A stretch of DNA of 64,000 nt from Otatea glauca (taxonomy: Eukaryota > Streptophyta > Magnoliopsida > Poales > Poaceae). Below the pieces are notes generated by a model. It saw nothing but the letters and a program-made list of their open reading frames with translations. It searched no databases and had not been told where the DNA came from. The translations under genes and the position numbers were made by a program. This document shows, in pieces, positions 33,705 to 46,543 of this stretch. How positions within the stretch are numbered: position 1 is the first letter of the stretch; every line of letters begins with the position of its first letter. The stretch spans positions 6,448,001 through 6,512,000 of the forward strand of contig CM070723.1 in assembly GCA_036346275.1 (NCBI GenBank), given 5' to 3'.

Positions 33705-34822
33705 CAGGGTGCAAATGGGTCGGGTATTTCCCGACGCCCGTATCAAATTTAGGAAGGAAATTTGTTATCCGGTCGGATTCGATATCAACGCTAGATAGGT
33801 AGCAATAGATTTGTTAGTGAAATCGAAAGAGCTAATATCCAACCGAATAGCATTGGTAAGTGGATAGCCGGATAATTATTCTGTTATACATCCGGAATCA
33901 TACCTGCACCTCCACCCATCGTTGCCGCAACCTGCCCTAGCCCGCCGTCACCTCGGCTTGCCGCTGTCGTTTGGGAGCCACCACCTGTGCCCGTCGTCGA
34001 GGCTCGCCGCCGGTGATATCCACCGTCCCCTCCCCATCACCATCGTGGATAGAGGCTATCGTGTCGTTGCAGCATGGATCAAGGCCACAACAGCGCTAGC
34101 TGCCAAGTGCCACCCCTTGGATCGATGCCACGAAGGCGGAAACCTCCAATCTTGTCACCTCCTGACCTCCACCCCTTGCGTCGGTCAAATTGGGTGGCAG
34201 TAGCAAGACGCAAATGGGAAGAGAGAGAGAATAAGAGACCAAGAAAGAGAGAAAAGAGGATGATGTTTATGATCCAGTCATTCTCAAGATAAGGTTTGGG
34301 GCTAGATTGTGGGCTAGTCGGTTAGGGTGCTCAACCATCTGTGGGCTGGTTCATTACAATTTACAAGCCTAGGCTCCTAGGTGGGCCCTTTTTTTTTACC
34401 TATTTTTAGTTTCTCTTTCTTTACTTTTTTCTCTTAAAAGTTATGTTTCTACGACATTGTATTTATATACAGTTGATTTCACTTTTCGAACTTTATGACT
34501 CGTTAAACTGCTAAAGTATTGTTGAATTCTGGACTAGCCCTTTCGGTTGATCAATGTTACATAAGTACTCAAGTTGAATAGTTGAAGTAATGGTGGTATG
34601 GTTCAGCATATAGTTCATTTTATATGCAAGTACTATCCGTCTATATTATTCATACCCGATTCAAATCTATCGTACATCCCCTACAATGTTAATGTATCCA
34701 GGACACCAAACAATCCAAATTCGTTTTAGTATATAGAATTATCGAAATCGAATCTCAAAAAACATATGGATTAGAATATAGCACGAGCAATATCCATTCG
34801 AATTCAACCCATTTGAGCTCTA
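33705..34822. mobile_element. Possible hAT-like element, about 1.1 kb
   Basis: Left end CAGGGTGCAAATGGGTCGGG and right end (reverse complement) TAGAGCTCAAATGGGTTGAA form imperfect inverted repeats of the hAT style. Flanking octamers atcgtcgg and atggcatg match only partly. The interior has a GC-rich gene-like patch (about 33920-34200) and AT-rich ends. Low certainty. Confidence 0.4.
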
Positions 34823-35985
34823 ATGGCATGGGCAGGGAGTGCGCGTTTACACGGTGGTAGCGGTTAACAGCAGCGGCCTGCTGCACAGCGGTAGTCCGCC
34901 TGAGTCGTGCGCGATATCCGCTGCCGCTAGGGTTTTTTTGTGGTGACGACGCCGTGCCGACGTCCTCAGGCACGGCCGCATGGGACCCCCATCCAGATCG
35001 GCGTCGCTTATTTGAGGACACGGCCCCGCGCGCACAAATCAGAGCAAAAAACGCCTGCTTTACCCTCTGACGCAAACGCGGGCGTGCGCGTACGTACGAC
35101 GGCCGGTGGCGTGAGCAGGATCGGCCTTTTGTGGCTAGCCGTGGTGGATGGTGATTACCAGCCATGGATTCGTGGTAGATAGTTGTACTGCTTTTCCGAA
35201 TTTCAGGCATCGTATCAAGTAGATAGTTGTACTGTTTTTGGGTAGCAGGAGCTCAATGTTACGTGGGATTTGATGTGTAGTACTAGCACAAAAGAGAAAC
35301 AAGCTTCTGGATTTCAGGTTCTAACAATGTGAATAAGGAGCCAAACCATGGAGCTATATGTTGTCTTACACGGCTAGCTCTTCGTTTGACCATAGAACTC
35401 AAGAGTCAAGATTGAAAGGAGTCAGGGAGCAGTGCCTGATGATCCCTTTCAACTTTCAAGTATCCTCGAAATCGAAGATGTCCATCCCATGAATGCATGT
35501 CGGCAACCAAAACAATGGAGGCGAGGCATATATCCAGCAGGTGTTCCGCGGCGGAGATGGAGGTACGGCCAGCGGAGGCGGCGGCCGTAGTGGTGGTCAT
35601 CGTTTCGTACCAATCGGCAGCGTAGCCGCCGACGACGGGTCAAGCGATGGCGGAAGTGTACCAGCTAGGGCGGAGAGGAAGAGGCGCACCGGGCGACGAG
35701 GTCGGTGGGCCGCGAGGCTGGCTCGGCCGGCGAGCACGGCAAGCGCGGCGGCGACCGTGAGACGTTCCATCATAGTTTTGCGGTCCAGATTGAGTAGGAA
35801 AAACGTAGTGGAGGAACGTTTCCCCAATGGACCCTTGTAATATTTTGTGTTACCATTTAGGCCGTCATAGGTTTGGATCGCGGAGGTTATTTGCAAACGT
35901 GGGCCGTTGGATCAACCTTTGGCGGATCAGATTTATGAGGAATTATGTGTCGTGCAGGCACTTTTTCTCGAGGGTCCCTTTGAAA
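34823..35985. other. Intergenic region with unrecognised short frames
   Basis: Two GC-rich patches (34830-35210 and 35490-35800) have open frames on minus. One (58 residues from about 35770) starts with a hydrophobic, signal-peptide-like segment MERLTVAAALAVLAG, but no family is recognised and the frame stops early. Not called as genes. Confidence 0.25.
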
Positions 35986-35989
35986 TAAT

Positions 35990-36241
35990 GCCAACAACGG
36001 CGTCTCCCTTCTCGTCTCCGCCTCTGCGGCCGCACCGACGGTGCTCCGTGCCCACGGCTTCCCGGAGCTCTGGGTCACGCGGAACCACTGGATGGCCTAC
36101 CGAGGTTTCCTTGCCCTCGCCCCGACCTCCAGGGCTACGGCCACTATGACGTCACGTCCCCGCCGCCCACTCCATCTTCCATATACCGGTGGAGTCACTT
36201 CGGGTGGTGTGCGGCGAAGGCTTCTACATTATGCTGTTCCA
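35990..36241 (+). pseudogene. Epoxide-hydrolase-like alpha/beta-hydrolase fragment
   Basis: One frame reads PTVLRAHGFPELWVTRNHWM and RGFLALAPTS, which fits the oxyanion-hole HGFPE block of soluble epoxide hydrolases. A shifted frame then gives GYGHYDVTSPPPTP, resembling the RGYG block. A further shifted frame ends GEGFYIMLFQ before a donor-like CAG|GTACT at 36241. The nucleophile and the rest of the fold are missing. It seems to be a broken, internally deleted first-exon fragment. The family call rests on short motifs only. Confidence 0.5.
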
Positions 36242-37010
36242 GGTACTTTAATACACACTAGCATGCAATCTTGCTGTCATTGGACGCATGATGCGTCCTA
36301 TTAACAACTATTTGAACATTTTTACAGTTTTGCAATTACCATAAACCACTTGTTCACCATAGATTCAGAGTTGCTCTAGCCTGCTCCACAAATCTCAAAT
36401 ATATGGTTGTTCTACGTTGTGCAGTTCCAGTTGGTGATTCATTTAGTTTTAGCATCCATTTGACTAAAAGAAACCGCATAGAGTTCGAAGGAAAATGAAG
36501 ATTTGATTTGAGAGGTTAGTCTGCATCCTGCTAGTAACCACAACAACACACATTTGTATATGTCTGCAATCATTCTGTACTTCTGTTAATTCTGTGATAC
36601 TCCTGAGATGTTTTCTATTAGCAGTGATTACCCAGTGTCTCAACAAATCCTGTAGAAGGGACATCTCCCATCTGCGAGTGGTTTCTGATCGTGTCCTTTC
36701 GTCTACAGATTTAGTTGTCACAAGCTGAAACTGAGGCCAGGTCAGAAATGACACTGGACACAGCAATCCAGTGGATGATTACTGCCATTAACCCAATGAC
36801 AAAAGGAATTTTCATTGAAGTATCATATCGTAGCAGAAAATTGTCGCTGTGATCCTACACAACACGTTACAGTGGGCATTATTAACTTTCTGGGATGGAA
36901 GAACAGAAAGAAGGCGTAGGGCTTGGCAATGCAAATGATCAAACTGCATACTTGTACTAACTTGCAATGTTCTCTGAATATTTTCAGGCGTATATACAAC
37001 GGCGTTTCAC
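36242..37010. other. 3' flank of the LRR receptor gene
   Basis: AT-rich, no coding signal; probably contains the 3' UTR of the minus-strand gene that ends at 37011. Confidence 0.35.
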
Positions 37011-40000
37011 TTATAATGTGTAGTCACCAGATTCACCGTAGCACCGTGAGTAATTCTCGCTGCTGGACATTTTCGTCATGTTTGCTCTCTGCACAAGGCG
37101 GACTAATGACTGGACAACCTCGGACATGGGTGGCCGGAACTCTGGCTCGGGCTGTTGAGGTTGCAGAATAAGCATCAGAAGTGTGCAAACACTGGAGCAA
37201 AGGAAAACTTCATGGATGATTATGATATTTACCTGAACACAAAGGGCAATTGCGTCGGCAAAGCGAGACAGGGATTTTGAAGGGTACAGCCCCTGGAGCG
37301 CTGGATCAACCATCTGATCTAGTGCGTCGATGTCATGCAGCTGCGGAGTAGCCCATCGGACTAGTGACTGCTCAGATCGTGGTCGGGACCTGCGATAATT
37401 CAGACATCAAGTAGTGGTTCAGACTTCAGAAAACTGCTTCTTATTGTTACAATTTACAACGAGTTAGTCTGATTATTCTTGAGGGACTTCAGGGAAAAAA
37501 TGAGGAGAAATGATAGATAGTGTAGTAATATATGATTCTATGTGCTCACCTGTCGAACGGTTTCCAACCAGTAAGGAGCTCTAGCATGACAACTCCGAAG
37601 CTATATACATCACTCTTTAGCGAGTATTGGCCAGACATGGTCACCTCAGGTGCCCTATATCCTGAGTTCTCCTCTGATTCCTGAAATTGTCATCAGATAA
37701 ATACTTATGGACAGAAATTTAGCATCTAAATTTTGTTTATTAGCATTTGCATTATGAAAATATGCAGAACACTAAACTTCACATCATCTAGCTTGTTGGA
37801 TCAGATACTAGCTGGCCTTGCAGCTAACTACCGAGTACTAGTTATCTGATCCTGAATACATTTATTCTGTTACTGTAATGATAACTCACATTTGCTCCAC
37901 TGAGTATTCCATTTAGCATTATGTTAAATTGAATACTGGATACTTACATAAAGAAAACAAACAATTTACAGCATTTCTGCTGCGAAACAGGCAAAAATGT
38001 CATGTCATTTCTTCTTGGTAATTAAGCATAAATTGTGTGATGAATTCCAGAAAACAGTTGCCAGACAATCGGGAGGATATAAATATAATGCACATATTTA
38101 CCTGGAACTCTTGGTTAGGAATAAGGTCTGCAAACCCAGAATCCGAAAGGTGGGGGTTCAGGTCATTATCCAGTAAAATGTTAGATGACTTGAAATTCTT
38201 GTGGATCACAGATGGCGAACATGTTTCATGTAGGTATCTGAAAAAATTGCATAATTGACATGAATTATCAGTTCAAGAACAAAAAGAATGGTTTAAAGGC
38301 CTTTTTCACTTACTCTAATGCCCTTGCAGATCCAAGGGCAATCTTCACACGGCTATTCCAAGACAATGGTTTGCCCTGTTCATCCACCAGATGAAGTAAG
38401 TCATGGAGAGAACCATTTCGGTAGAATTCATATGCCAACAAGCACTGCCCATGCTCTGAGCAATAGCCAACTAGCTCAGAGATGCTTGGATGATTTAGCC
38501 TTGAGATATTTGCAACCAACTCAACGAACAAATCTGAAGGATGGCTTGGGAATGAAGAAAATTTGATTTTCTTCACAGCCAGGACCTGAAAGTACCAGGA
38601 AATGATGATAATGCAATAGTTTGGATTATGTGAAAATAACAAAGGGGTAATCACTTTCTTGAGTCTCGTACTATATTAAAAAAAGACATTAGGTCCTTGT
38701 AAAGAAAATGATAGTGTTAGCACCATAAAATCAAGCCCACTATACTGCTAATTAACAACTATATTAAGCCCATATACTACACTAATGCTTGACTACTTGA
38801 ATATGATATGACACAAGCATAAATTGCATATATTCATGTAAACAGCAAACTTTCATGATCTTTACATTCACATATTTTGAAGCAGTTATCGTCAGAGCAA
38901 AATGAATATGAGGGGAGTATATCGTATTGGCCTATTGTCTAGATATAGTACATGTGTTTAACATGTTGAAATTTTAGTTCATCAACTTAATTGCAGATTT
39001 CACAACATTGCAAAAAACAAATACTGTGTATGTTTAGTACAAGTAAATGATTTCAAATATAGATGATGCTGGATCCATATATCTAATGTTGCATCCATAG
39101 TTACCGGATTCGCTGTAAACCCCCATGAATCGCAAACCAGATTCATCGATCCTAAACCGGTTTAGGGTACAAGGTTCGTGTTCACAGTGGAAATTGGAAG
39201 AAAAAATGGCGAATAACGAACCCGAATCCCGTACTGCAACTTGGACGAACCGCGTTTCTGGTAACTATGGTTGTATCAGGGAATAAAGCATATCAAATAA
39301 TTAGGGAAGCACCTTCTGATCATTGAATTTTGCTTTGTAAACACGGCCAAATGACCCCTCACCAATAAGAGTGTCAGCACTGAAGCTGCCTGTTGCCACC
39401 TGCAGGTCTGACACTGTGTATGCAGGTGTTCTAATGGAAGACAAACTTATTTTCCTTGTGAGAGCCTTGCTTGTGAGATCATTTTCATCGAAGGACTTGT
39501 GTAAGTCAATTTTTGTTGGAGGTTTTAAATTCATTGAAACAGTCTTCTGCAATTCTTCCTTGCCAATTGTTGAGATGATCTTGATGGACTTCATCTCTGA
39601 AAAGTACAGTTTTGACTTTTGAGACAAAAGGACAACATATTATTTATCCATCTTTGCAAAATGGAAATTTTACACACAAGGAAGAAACTGCACAACTCTT
39701 TGCAAAAGGAGGAGCCAACAATTTATTCCTAGACAGAAGAACAACAGTTAGATGAATATGTAGAACTCAGATACAGTGACACTTACGTTTAAGTCCTGAA
39801 GCAAGAGGGCTGAGAGGTTCATTCTGTTCAGGGAATTGTCCCTGTGACAACTTCCAGGATTTCCTCTTGAGCACAAGGAATGCAACTATTGCACCAACAA
39901 CCAGAAAACATGTTACAATTCCTGCTATTGCACCACTTTCTAGTTTAGAGTGTTTGCTACCACCATTCGATGGGCTATTGTTCCCATTAGTACTTGGAAC

Positions 40001-42476
40001 AGCAGGCCATTGAGGTGGTGGAGCCAGACCATTGCTAAACGAGTTTCCAGTTGTTCTACAAAAGGAGGACTAAATTGAGGTTCCATCCTATATGTCTACA
40101 ATTGTCAAACCGTGACAATGGCAGTAAAAATACTTACTGGAGGGTCCTTATTTTCTTTAGCTTATCAGGTATCCATCCAGTGAATTGGTTGTTTGCGACA
40201 TTTCTGGAAGGATGGTTGAATGTTGTGTTTTTAAGAGAATTCATCTGTGAATTAAAATAGGTGGTATGCATATCAACTCACAGGTTAGTAAGAGGAAGAT
40301 TGGCAAGGACATCTATTGTGCCACTGAATTGGTTGTTCTGCAGATAACTGACAAGAGGAGATATTTCATTTGTAACCATATAGATTTTTAATCTCATTGA
40401 TGAAGCCAAATCAAACAGAAACATATGAAAACATTGTACTCACAGTGTTGTCAAACTTGTCAAGGAGTTGAAGCTTTGTGGAATATTACCAGAAAATGTG
40501 TTGAATGAGAGGTCCCTGAGGGAATTGGACAATTGTTTCAATATTCCACTAGCTTGCCAAATTACTGAACATGCAACAGTGAATTGAATGGTAACAAGGC
40601 AAGCATGGGCAGTCAGGAACAAAGGAAAAGAAAATCACTCACAATGTTGTTAGGTTAGTGAGCTGGTTAAACATATCACTGATGGTTGAGAGTTGATTAT
40701 GACCAAGATTTCTACATCAAAGAGAGAAACATAATTTGGTCAGATCTTACCACAATGCCTGAGAAAGGAAGCACAATACACTGCCTTATAGGTGATAAGC
40801 AACTTACAAATTCCTAAGTGCAACCATTTGGGAAATAGAGTATGGTATTGTTCCAGTGAAGTGGTTTCCCGCGAGATTCCTGCAGATCAAGTTCTTTGTG
40901 AGAATTTAATTATTGTTCTCCATAAAGACAAGAGGAGCTTGAGTTGCATGTCCAAGTGTTACTTACAGCCCCTGAAGATTTGGAGGAAGATTATAAGGAA
41001 TGCCACTGCCTCCAAGATTATTGTTGCTCATATCACTGCACAAAAACTAAATTAGATCGAAGATACACACACAAATGTGGACTGTGTAACCATCGGTGCA
41101 TTGAGACTTGCGAGTGTGAGAAATCTCACTAACAGTTGAACTAATGCAGTCAGCAAATTCATGTTGTACCCCAAAGTCCCATTAAGCCTCATGCCAGATA
41201 ACTTTCTGCCAAGAATTTATTTAGGACAAAGAATATCAGATAAGAAGGGTAGTAGCTGTGACTCAAAAATCACATCTTCTAAAGGCTCGGCTTACATTGT
41301 TTTCACTCTGGATCCTGAGCAAATGATTCCAACCCACGACTGTCCACAGGGATCTCCATTTTGTGACACCCAGTTTGTCAACTGTGGTGGCGAGTTCATG
41401 CTTGTATAGAAGACATTGAGGGCAGTCACTGCATAGGCAAAAACAAGATTTGGGACAATCGATAATATTACGTGATCAAAATTTCAGGTAAATGACCATA
41501 ACGATGTTTTGTTCCTACTTTGGTGTTCCCAAATAAAGACTTTTTAGGAGAAAAAAAACCAATATTTAATAATACATCTTTCATCTTTACTTCCAATTCA
41601 GATATTAGACTTTTATACTGATGACACTACAACGCTGACGTTTCAAAAGAGCATTATTGTATAATAATGCATCCCATCATTTCATAACCAAATGTCCATC
41701 AAAACTACGCTGATCCTTGAACCAAATGAAATATTACCAGAACCAAGAACTGAGCTTTTTTAGTAATCAATACAAAGATGACTTAAATAATCACACTATC
41801 TGCAACCTCACAAAACCAGGCATAAAATAACCATAGGATCTGCTTTTTCAGAAACTATCAGGCAACCTCTGACATCTGAATGCATATAACCAAACAATTC
41901 CGATCAAATGCATTATAACACAATACAACTGATACAAGAAGAGAAAGTGTATATGGAATTCCTATGCACACAATACAACTCTGATATTGACCCGAAATTC
42001 CAACGAGGAAACAATTAAATGAGACTGTGTTGGGAAAGCATAGCGGCACATCCTTGAATTCCCACGAGTCGAAATAAAACTTCTAGGCACAATTATCTCC
42101 TGTTTTTATGTAAACCTAAAATTTCAGGAATCCAGTGTACTAGATACCAAAGTGCCCTATCTCAGTGAACTGACCAAATCAGGGGGAAAGAATCAAGGAA
42201 ACGGCTTTCCCATCCCTTGCTAGTCAAACAAACAAGCTAAACTAAAACCATGAACAAAAATGCATTCTTTCTCCATTGCACAAAGTGAAAGCATACTCAA
42301 AGAAAAATGATTACAAGAAGTAATTATCACTTACCATCATTTGAGTCGGTCTTGGCATCAACCACCCAGAAGGTGGTGGCCAAGAACAGCACCACTGCTC
42401 CAATGCCCACTGCCATGTCCGCGGCTTCTGCTTCTGCGGTTCCTCTCCTCCTGACCTTCATGCCCGCCTTGACCAT
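37011..42476 (-). CDS. STRUBBELIG-receptor-family (SRF) LRR receptor-like protein
   Basis: Sixteen exons on minus join in frame to about 716 residues: 42335-42476, 41296-41428, 41134-41205, 40967-41035, 40808-40879, 40643-40711, 40444-40515, 40283-40347 (edge may be off by one), 40138-40203, 39787-40055, 39313-39596, 38314-38585, 38102-38237, 37550-37680, 37233-37389, 37011-37151. Order: signal-anchor-like segment (VGIGAVVLFLATTFWVV), LRR cap with DPCGQSW, about six short LRRs spread over five to seven phase-2 exons, proline-rich stretch, membrane span (GAIAGIVTCFLVVGAIVAFL), juxtamembrane region, kinase domain with IGEGSFGRVYKA and AVKK. HKN replaces HRD and DSG replaces DFG, as in the SRF family, whose members are atypical kinases acting in tissue morphogenesis and cell-wall sensing. 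It ends GESGDYTL. All frames are intact. Confidence 0.93.
39095..39270. mobile_element. Small TIR element in intron 11 of the SRF gene
   Basis: About 176 bp bounded by CCATAGTTACCGG and, reverse-complemented, CCATAGTTACCAG. It has no coding content and repeats gaacc/ggttc-type words. Intronic and on no splice site. The superfamily is uncertain; no clear target duplication was found. Confidence 0.5.
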
Positions 42477-42531
42477 TGTAACATTCGTCTGCAGGCTCCA
42501 AGAAGTAAAAACTAACTTATGCCAAAAAGCA

Positions 42532-42545
42532 CCCCCCCCCCCCCC
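42532..42545. repeat. Poly-C/poly-G run of 14
   Basis: Fourteen consecutive C on plus (G on the coding strand) about 55 bp upstream of the SRF start codon, in the presumed 5' UTR. Confidence 0.85.
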
Positions 42546-42679
42546 TGTTGTATAGTAGATAGTACTACTTTCTCTCTCTTCAATGGATTGTATTTGTCAG
42601 CAAGCTAGAATCAGGGAAGAGGGGCTGCTATGCACTTGGTGTTTCAAATTTGTTTTCGACTTGGGACGGCTGAAATTTT

Positions 42680-42880
42680 GATCAAAATAATCAAAATTTT
42701 GATCCTTTTCAACCACATGTGAAATTATCTCTCGCGGCTTATCACAGACGGTTCCAATATGGAATCGTCTGTGATAAGCTTATATCACAGATGGTTCCTT
42801 ATTAGAACCGTTTGTAGTATGATCTTTATTAGACAGTTTTTTATTAGAATCGTCTGTGATATGATCTTTTCTTATATTGA
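42680..42880. repeat. CACTA-like subterminal repeat fragment with perfect hairpin
   Basis: A 41-base near-perfect hairpin at 42738-42778 (cttatcacagacggttcc / ggaatcgtctgtgataag) is followed by two more copies of the atcacagacggttc word. This word is typical of subterminal arrays of grass CACTA elements. No CACTA terminus is seen here, so this is a fragment. It lies in the SRF promoter region. Confidence 0.5.
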
Positions 42881-43059
42881 TCATAGTTAAGGAGTTTAGG
42901 TCAACATGTTAGCTCTATATATGATGAGACTTTTGAATTGAAACACCATATTGTGACATTTTACACGAGGGTTTAGTGTTACATAATTTGTATAAGTATT
43001 TTTTTTGCAAATTTTTCACATGTATTCCTCGTAATAGGCATTACAATTTGTCATAAAAA

Positions 43060-43256
43060 AATTGATGCGAAATTCAGTCAAAAAACATGAAAACCGGTTG
43101 AATTTGTGACCATCTTGGTCCAAAAAGCCAAAATCTCGACGAAATTCACTGAAATCACTGTGGCAATTTGAAATTTTTCAAAAAAAATATCCCGCCGAGA
43201 TTTGGAATCTTGGTCCCCGCCGAAATTCTTTTGAAATCTCGGCACGATTTTAAACC
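43060..43256. mobile_element. Right-end fragment of the 1.5-kb hAT family
   Basis: Matches the right-hand ends of 7193-8679 and 27866-29360: CCAAAATCTCGACGAAATT, a poly-A-like run, then GAAATCTCGGCACGATTTTAAACCCTG. The rest of the element is absent and there is no flanking duplication to test. Confidence 0.5.
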
Positions 43257-46106
43257 CTGCTTCACACACAAACCCCTCAGAAAAAGGTCTTAAATATTTA
43301 CTTGACTTCTGGGTTTTTTTTTGTATCGTCACTTGGGGTAATGTGAGTAAAGGCAAGATTCTGATGCATGAACTTGGAGTTGTTAGAGCAGCTCTGGTCT
43401 TCTAGATAACTGGGATTTTGATGCATGTTTTTTTAAGGGAAATGCTTAAACAAAAAAGGACCCTTTCATAAAAGAATGTCATTTAAATTTTTTAATAGGA
43501 AAATGACAACTTCGGTTGATGCGAGTTCTTCTGAAATGGAGTGCATAGAGCATGTGAGAGAAATTTTTTAGCATCGATGCTAAGGGACGGGGGAGTGGGT
43601 ACTAAGCCCGAATTGCGTTGCACCGAAGTAAACTTGGATAGCCGGTGCTATGTCTCAAAAAAAGTTGAACGCTTAACGTCTATAGATGATGCTTAAGGTT
43701 AAAATAAAAATAGCTGACAATAGTATTATGGAAAGAGAGGTAATATGTATACTTTAGCGTCTACTTTAGATGCTAGGGTAGGACATGCTCTTACATCGAT
43801 TCCTTTATAGCAAAATATATGTGCAATGACACGTTGAAGAAGTTAGTGGAAGATATTGGCTCCTCACTTTGTTTGTGATGATGTGCATCGTGGCTCCCAT
43901 ACAGAAACGTTGCCGTCCATGGTGTCGCTTTTGCTTGATCGGCAATGATACAATGCGTGCGTGTGCAGTATGCTCTTCAGCTCCTCTTTTTGACCAGTAT
44001 CAGTATGGCTACAGTAGTTCATTCTGACGGTCGAAGTACCGTACGTGAAGATGAGGTAGGCCTTGGGCCGACTTGAGATGATCTGTAGAGTAGTGCCTGT
44101 TATTCAGTTCAGAGTTTACTGTGCCTCGAGCCGTTCGGAAGATAAAACTTTCACAGGAAGTAGCTCAATTGTGGTATCCGCGTTCAAAACAGAACCTATT
44201 GAAATGTCGGGTATTACAGTTCAATTCCTATTTTCAGGTAGTACTGCACTACTGCCTGTTAAAGTATCATGTATATTTTTTTTTATCTTAAAATGAAATC
44301 ACATTGTTTTGCAATTCTCATCGCATGGCATGCTCGCTTTTGATAAGCGAAGTGCAAGGAGTAGGCATAATGGAATCCACTGCAGCATCGGCACTACCAG
44401 GGACAGGCAAATCTAATGACACTCCAGATAAAGGAGAGGAAGCAGGGAAGAGCTCGTTGGCTTTCCTTCTGCAAAGTGAGTGATATTATTCTCAGCATGA
44501 TTGCACCGTGCAATGATGCGGAATAATTAACTAGGAGTAGTATCATTCTCTTCAATTCCCTTCTTCTCCCTGTTTTGCCTAACTAGTATCTACTACTATA
44601 TGTTTAGAAGAATAATTGTAGTTTGACCTCAGTTTGTGCATGATAACAGGTGATAAAACAGGTGGCCAAACTCATCCAATCAGCTCGTTACATTACATTG
44701 CGCGCATAAATTTGTCATTTTCATTAGCTGTTTTCAACTTCAGATGATCAGCTACTTCCCATCTCTTACCTCCCTCCATCTGTGGCAATAGTCCTGTGTA
44801 ATATGGTTTCTTCTTTCCTTTTACCGTGTCAACACGCTGATATAATTGCCAATTACGTGGATCTATACTAATACAATGTGAGTGATCAAATTGTTAGAAT
44901 TCCCTCCTGTGCCCCCAAAAAATTGTGAAATACTTGTGTGCAAAGTACTTGTGATGCCCAAGTACTTCGCATTGCATATATTGCGTTTACAATGAACTTT
45001 TATGCGACCCTTTCAAAAGATCTGAAAGCAACAGCTTACAAGAAGAACAGTAATAAATATATTTTTTGCTGATATTGGAGCAGTGCAGCTGCTAGCTAGC
45101 GTATGTTTAAGCCTATCTTTTTCGTCGTCAATATCAGGTTATTTGGTCTGAAAAAAAGGACCAGGTTATTTAATCGAATGGATGGAACCAGTTGTTGACG
45201 TCGCCTGCACGATTCGGTTGCAATTGCTAATTCAGAAACGCTCAGTCCAATGCTGAAGCAAGAAAATTAACCGGATCCAGGATGACATATTTGATACCAT
45301 TTCTAACCACTTGGTTAGGTTATTAGGTGAGTTTATTTAACAAATTATACCCGGGGATAAATAAAAAAATTGTCGTCGGAGTAGTAGTTAATTCCGTGAC
45401 CTACCTTGGGAAGATGACAATCCGTGCACTCTGCTTCTGCTGTTGTTGATCATTAGAATGTCAGCTTAACAAATGTAGGAATCCTAACCATTCTTATATT
45501 TTGCAAACCTAGCTAGATTAAGCTTATTTTTGTGCATGAATAGTAATGATTGGACAAGTTTGGATTGTGAAGGTTGTCAATATTTTTAAATTCAAGACAG
45601 AGATGATGGGTCATAACTGCTTTAGAATGCACGAAGGAATAGGAAAAACATATGAATTGGATGTCATGTATCTTGAAATATTACATGAATTGAAGATATT
45701 GGAATCTTTCAAAAGAGGTGTTTGGATTATCCGTAGGAAAAATACAGAGATTTAGAGGAAAATGTCGCTTGGAAGGGGGAGAGAGGAAGACACATTGTGC
45801 ATTGGACTTCTCAAAATATAAGGTTTGAGCAAATATTTTGAATCCTCCAAAAGGTGAAGAAAATGAAAAATCCTATAGGAGTTATCAATGTCAATCCTAC
45901 GTTCTAAAAAAACATAGGGAAATTTTTCGTAGTAATACAATCCTAGAAAATCCTCCGTTTCAATGAAGCCCAAGGCCCAAGCTACTGAGCACTACTGACG
46001 CCAAGAACATGGAATGAAAGGGAAAGCCATCTGAATCTGATCCTGCCAGTCTCTCTAGGACCTAACAGGAGGCAAGAACAATTAATTTGGTTAGCCAACT
46101 CCAGGG
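43257..46106. other. Gene-poor region upstream of the SRF gene
   Basis: No gene supported on either strand. Mostly AT-rich. The segment at about 45545-45990 reads like a degenerate MITE (aaaatcctataggag ... cctccgtttcaatgaagccc), with a Tourist-like right end but no matched left end. Confidence 0.35.
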
Positions 46107-46426
46107 CAGGGTCCATAAAACCGGCGAAAACCGCGGTTTTCATGCGTACCGCTGCGGTTCGAAATCAAAAACCGTTCAGTAAACCGGTCCATTCAAAAAA
46201 AAATTAAAAAAATAAAAATTTTAAAAAAATTTATGTGCTCGGTTTTTCGTGAAAAACCGCGGTTTTTATCAAAAACCGTTTTGCGATGAACATTCAATTG
46301 GCAGCGGTTTTTCGCGAAAAACCGCAGTTTTTTTTTTTTTGGAATCTTTCAAAAAAAAATTCCTAACTCTTCGATTTTTTACGGTTTTCATACCGCGAAT
46401 TTCAAAATTCGGTGTTATGAACTCTA
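46107..46426. mobile_element. hAT-like MITE, 320 bp
   Basis: Ends CAGGGTCCATAAAACCG and, reverse-complemented, TAGAGTTCATAACACCG. Flanks ctccaggg (46099-46106) and ctctagag (46427-46434) agree at 6 of 8. Interior words AAAACCGCGGTTTT recur in both orientations. Same family as 22496-22821. Confidence 0.65.
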
Positions 46427-46543
46427 CTCTAGAGTCCAAAAGCATTAGGCACGGTAAGGAGAGGGCCTAACAGATAAAGGCCCACTGCTTTGAAGCTTGC
46501 ACTGCAAGTGCATCTGCATGCATGTCAAATCAGATAAGGCTTA

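Noticed and set aside
33705..33712. Clear hAT target duplication for the 33705-34822 element
   Set aside because: Flanking octamers agree at only about four of eight positions, so the element is kept at low confidence and the duplication is not claimed.
34755..35210. 151-residue minus-strand frame
   Set aside because: GC-rich frame with no recognised motif and an overlapping plus-strand frame; insufficient support for a gene.
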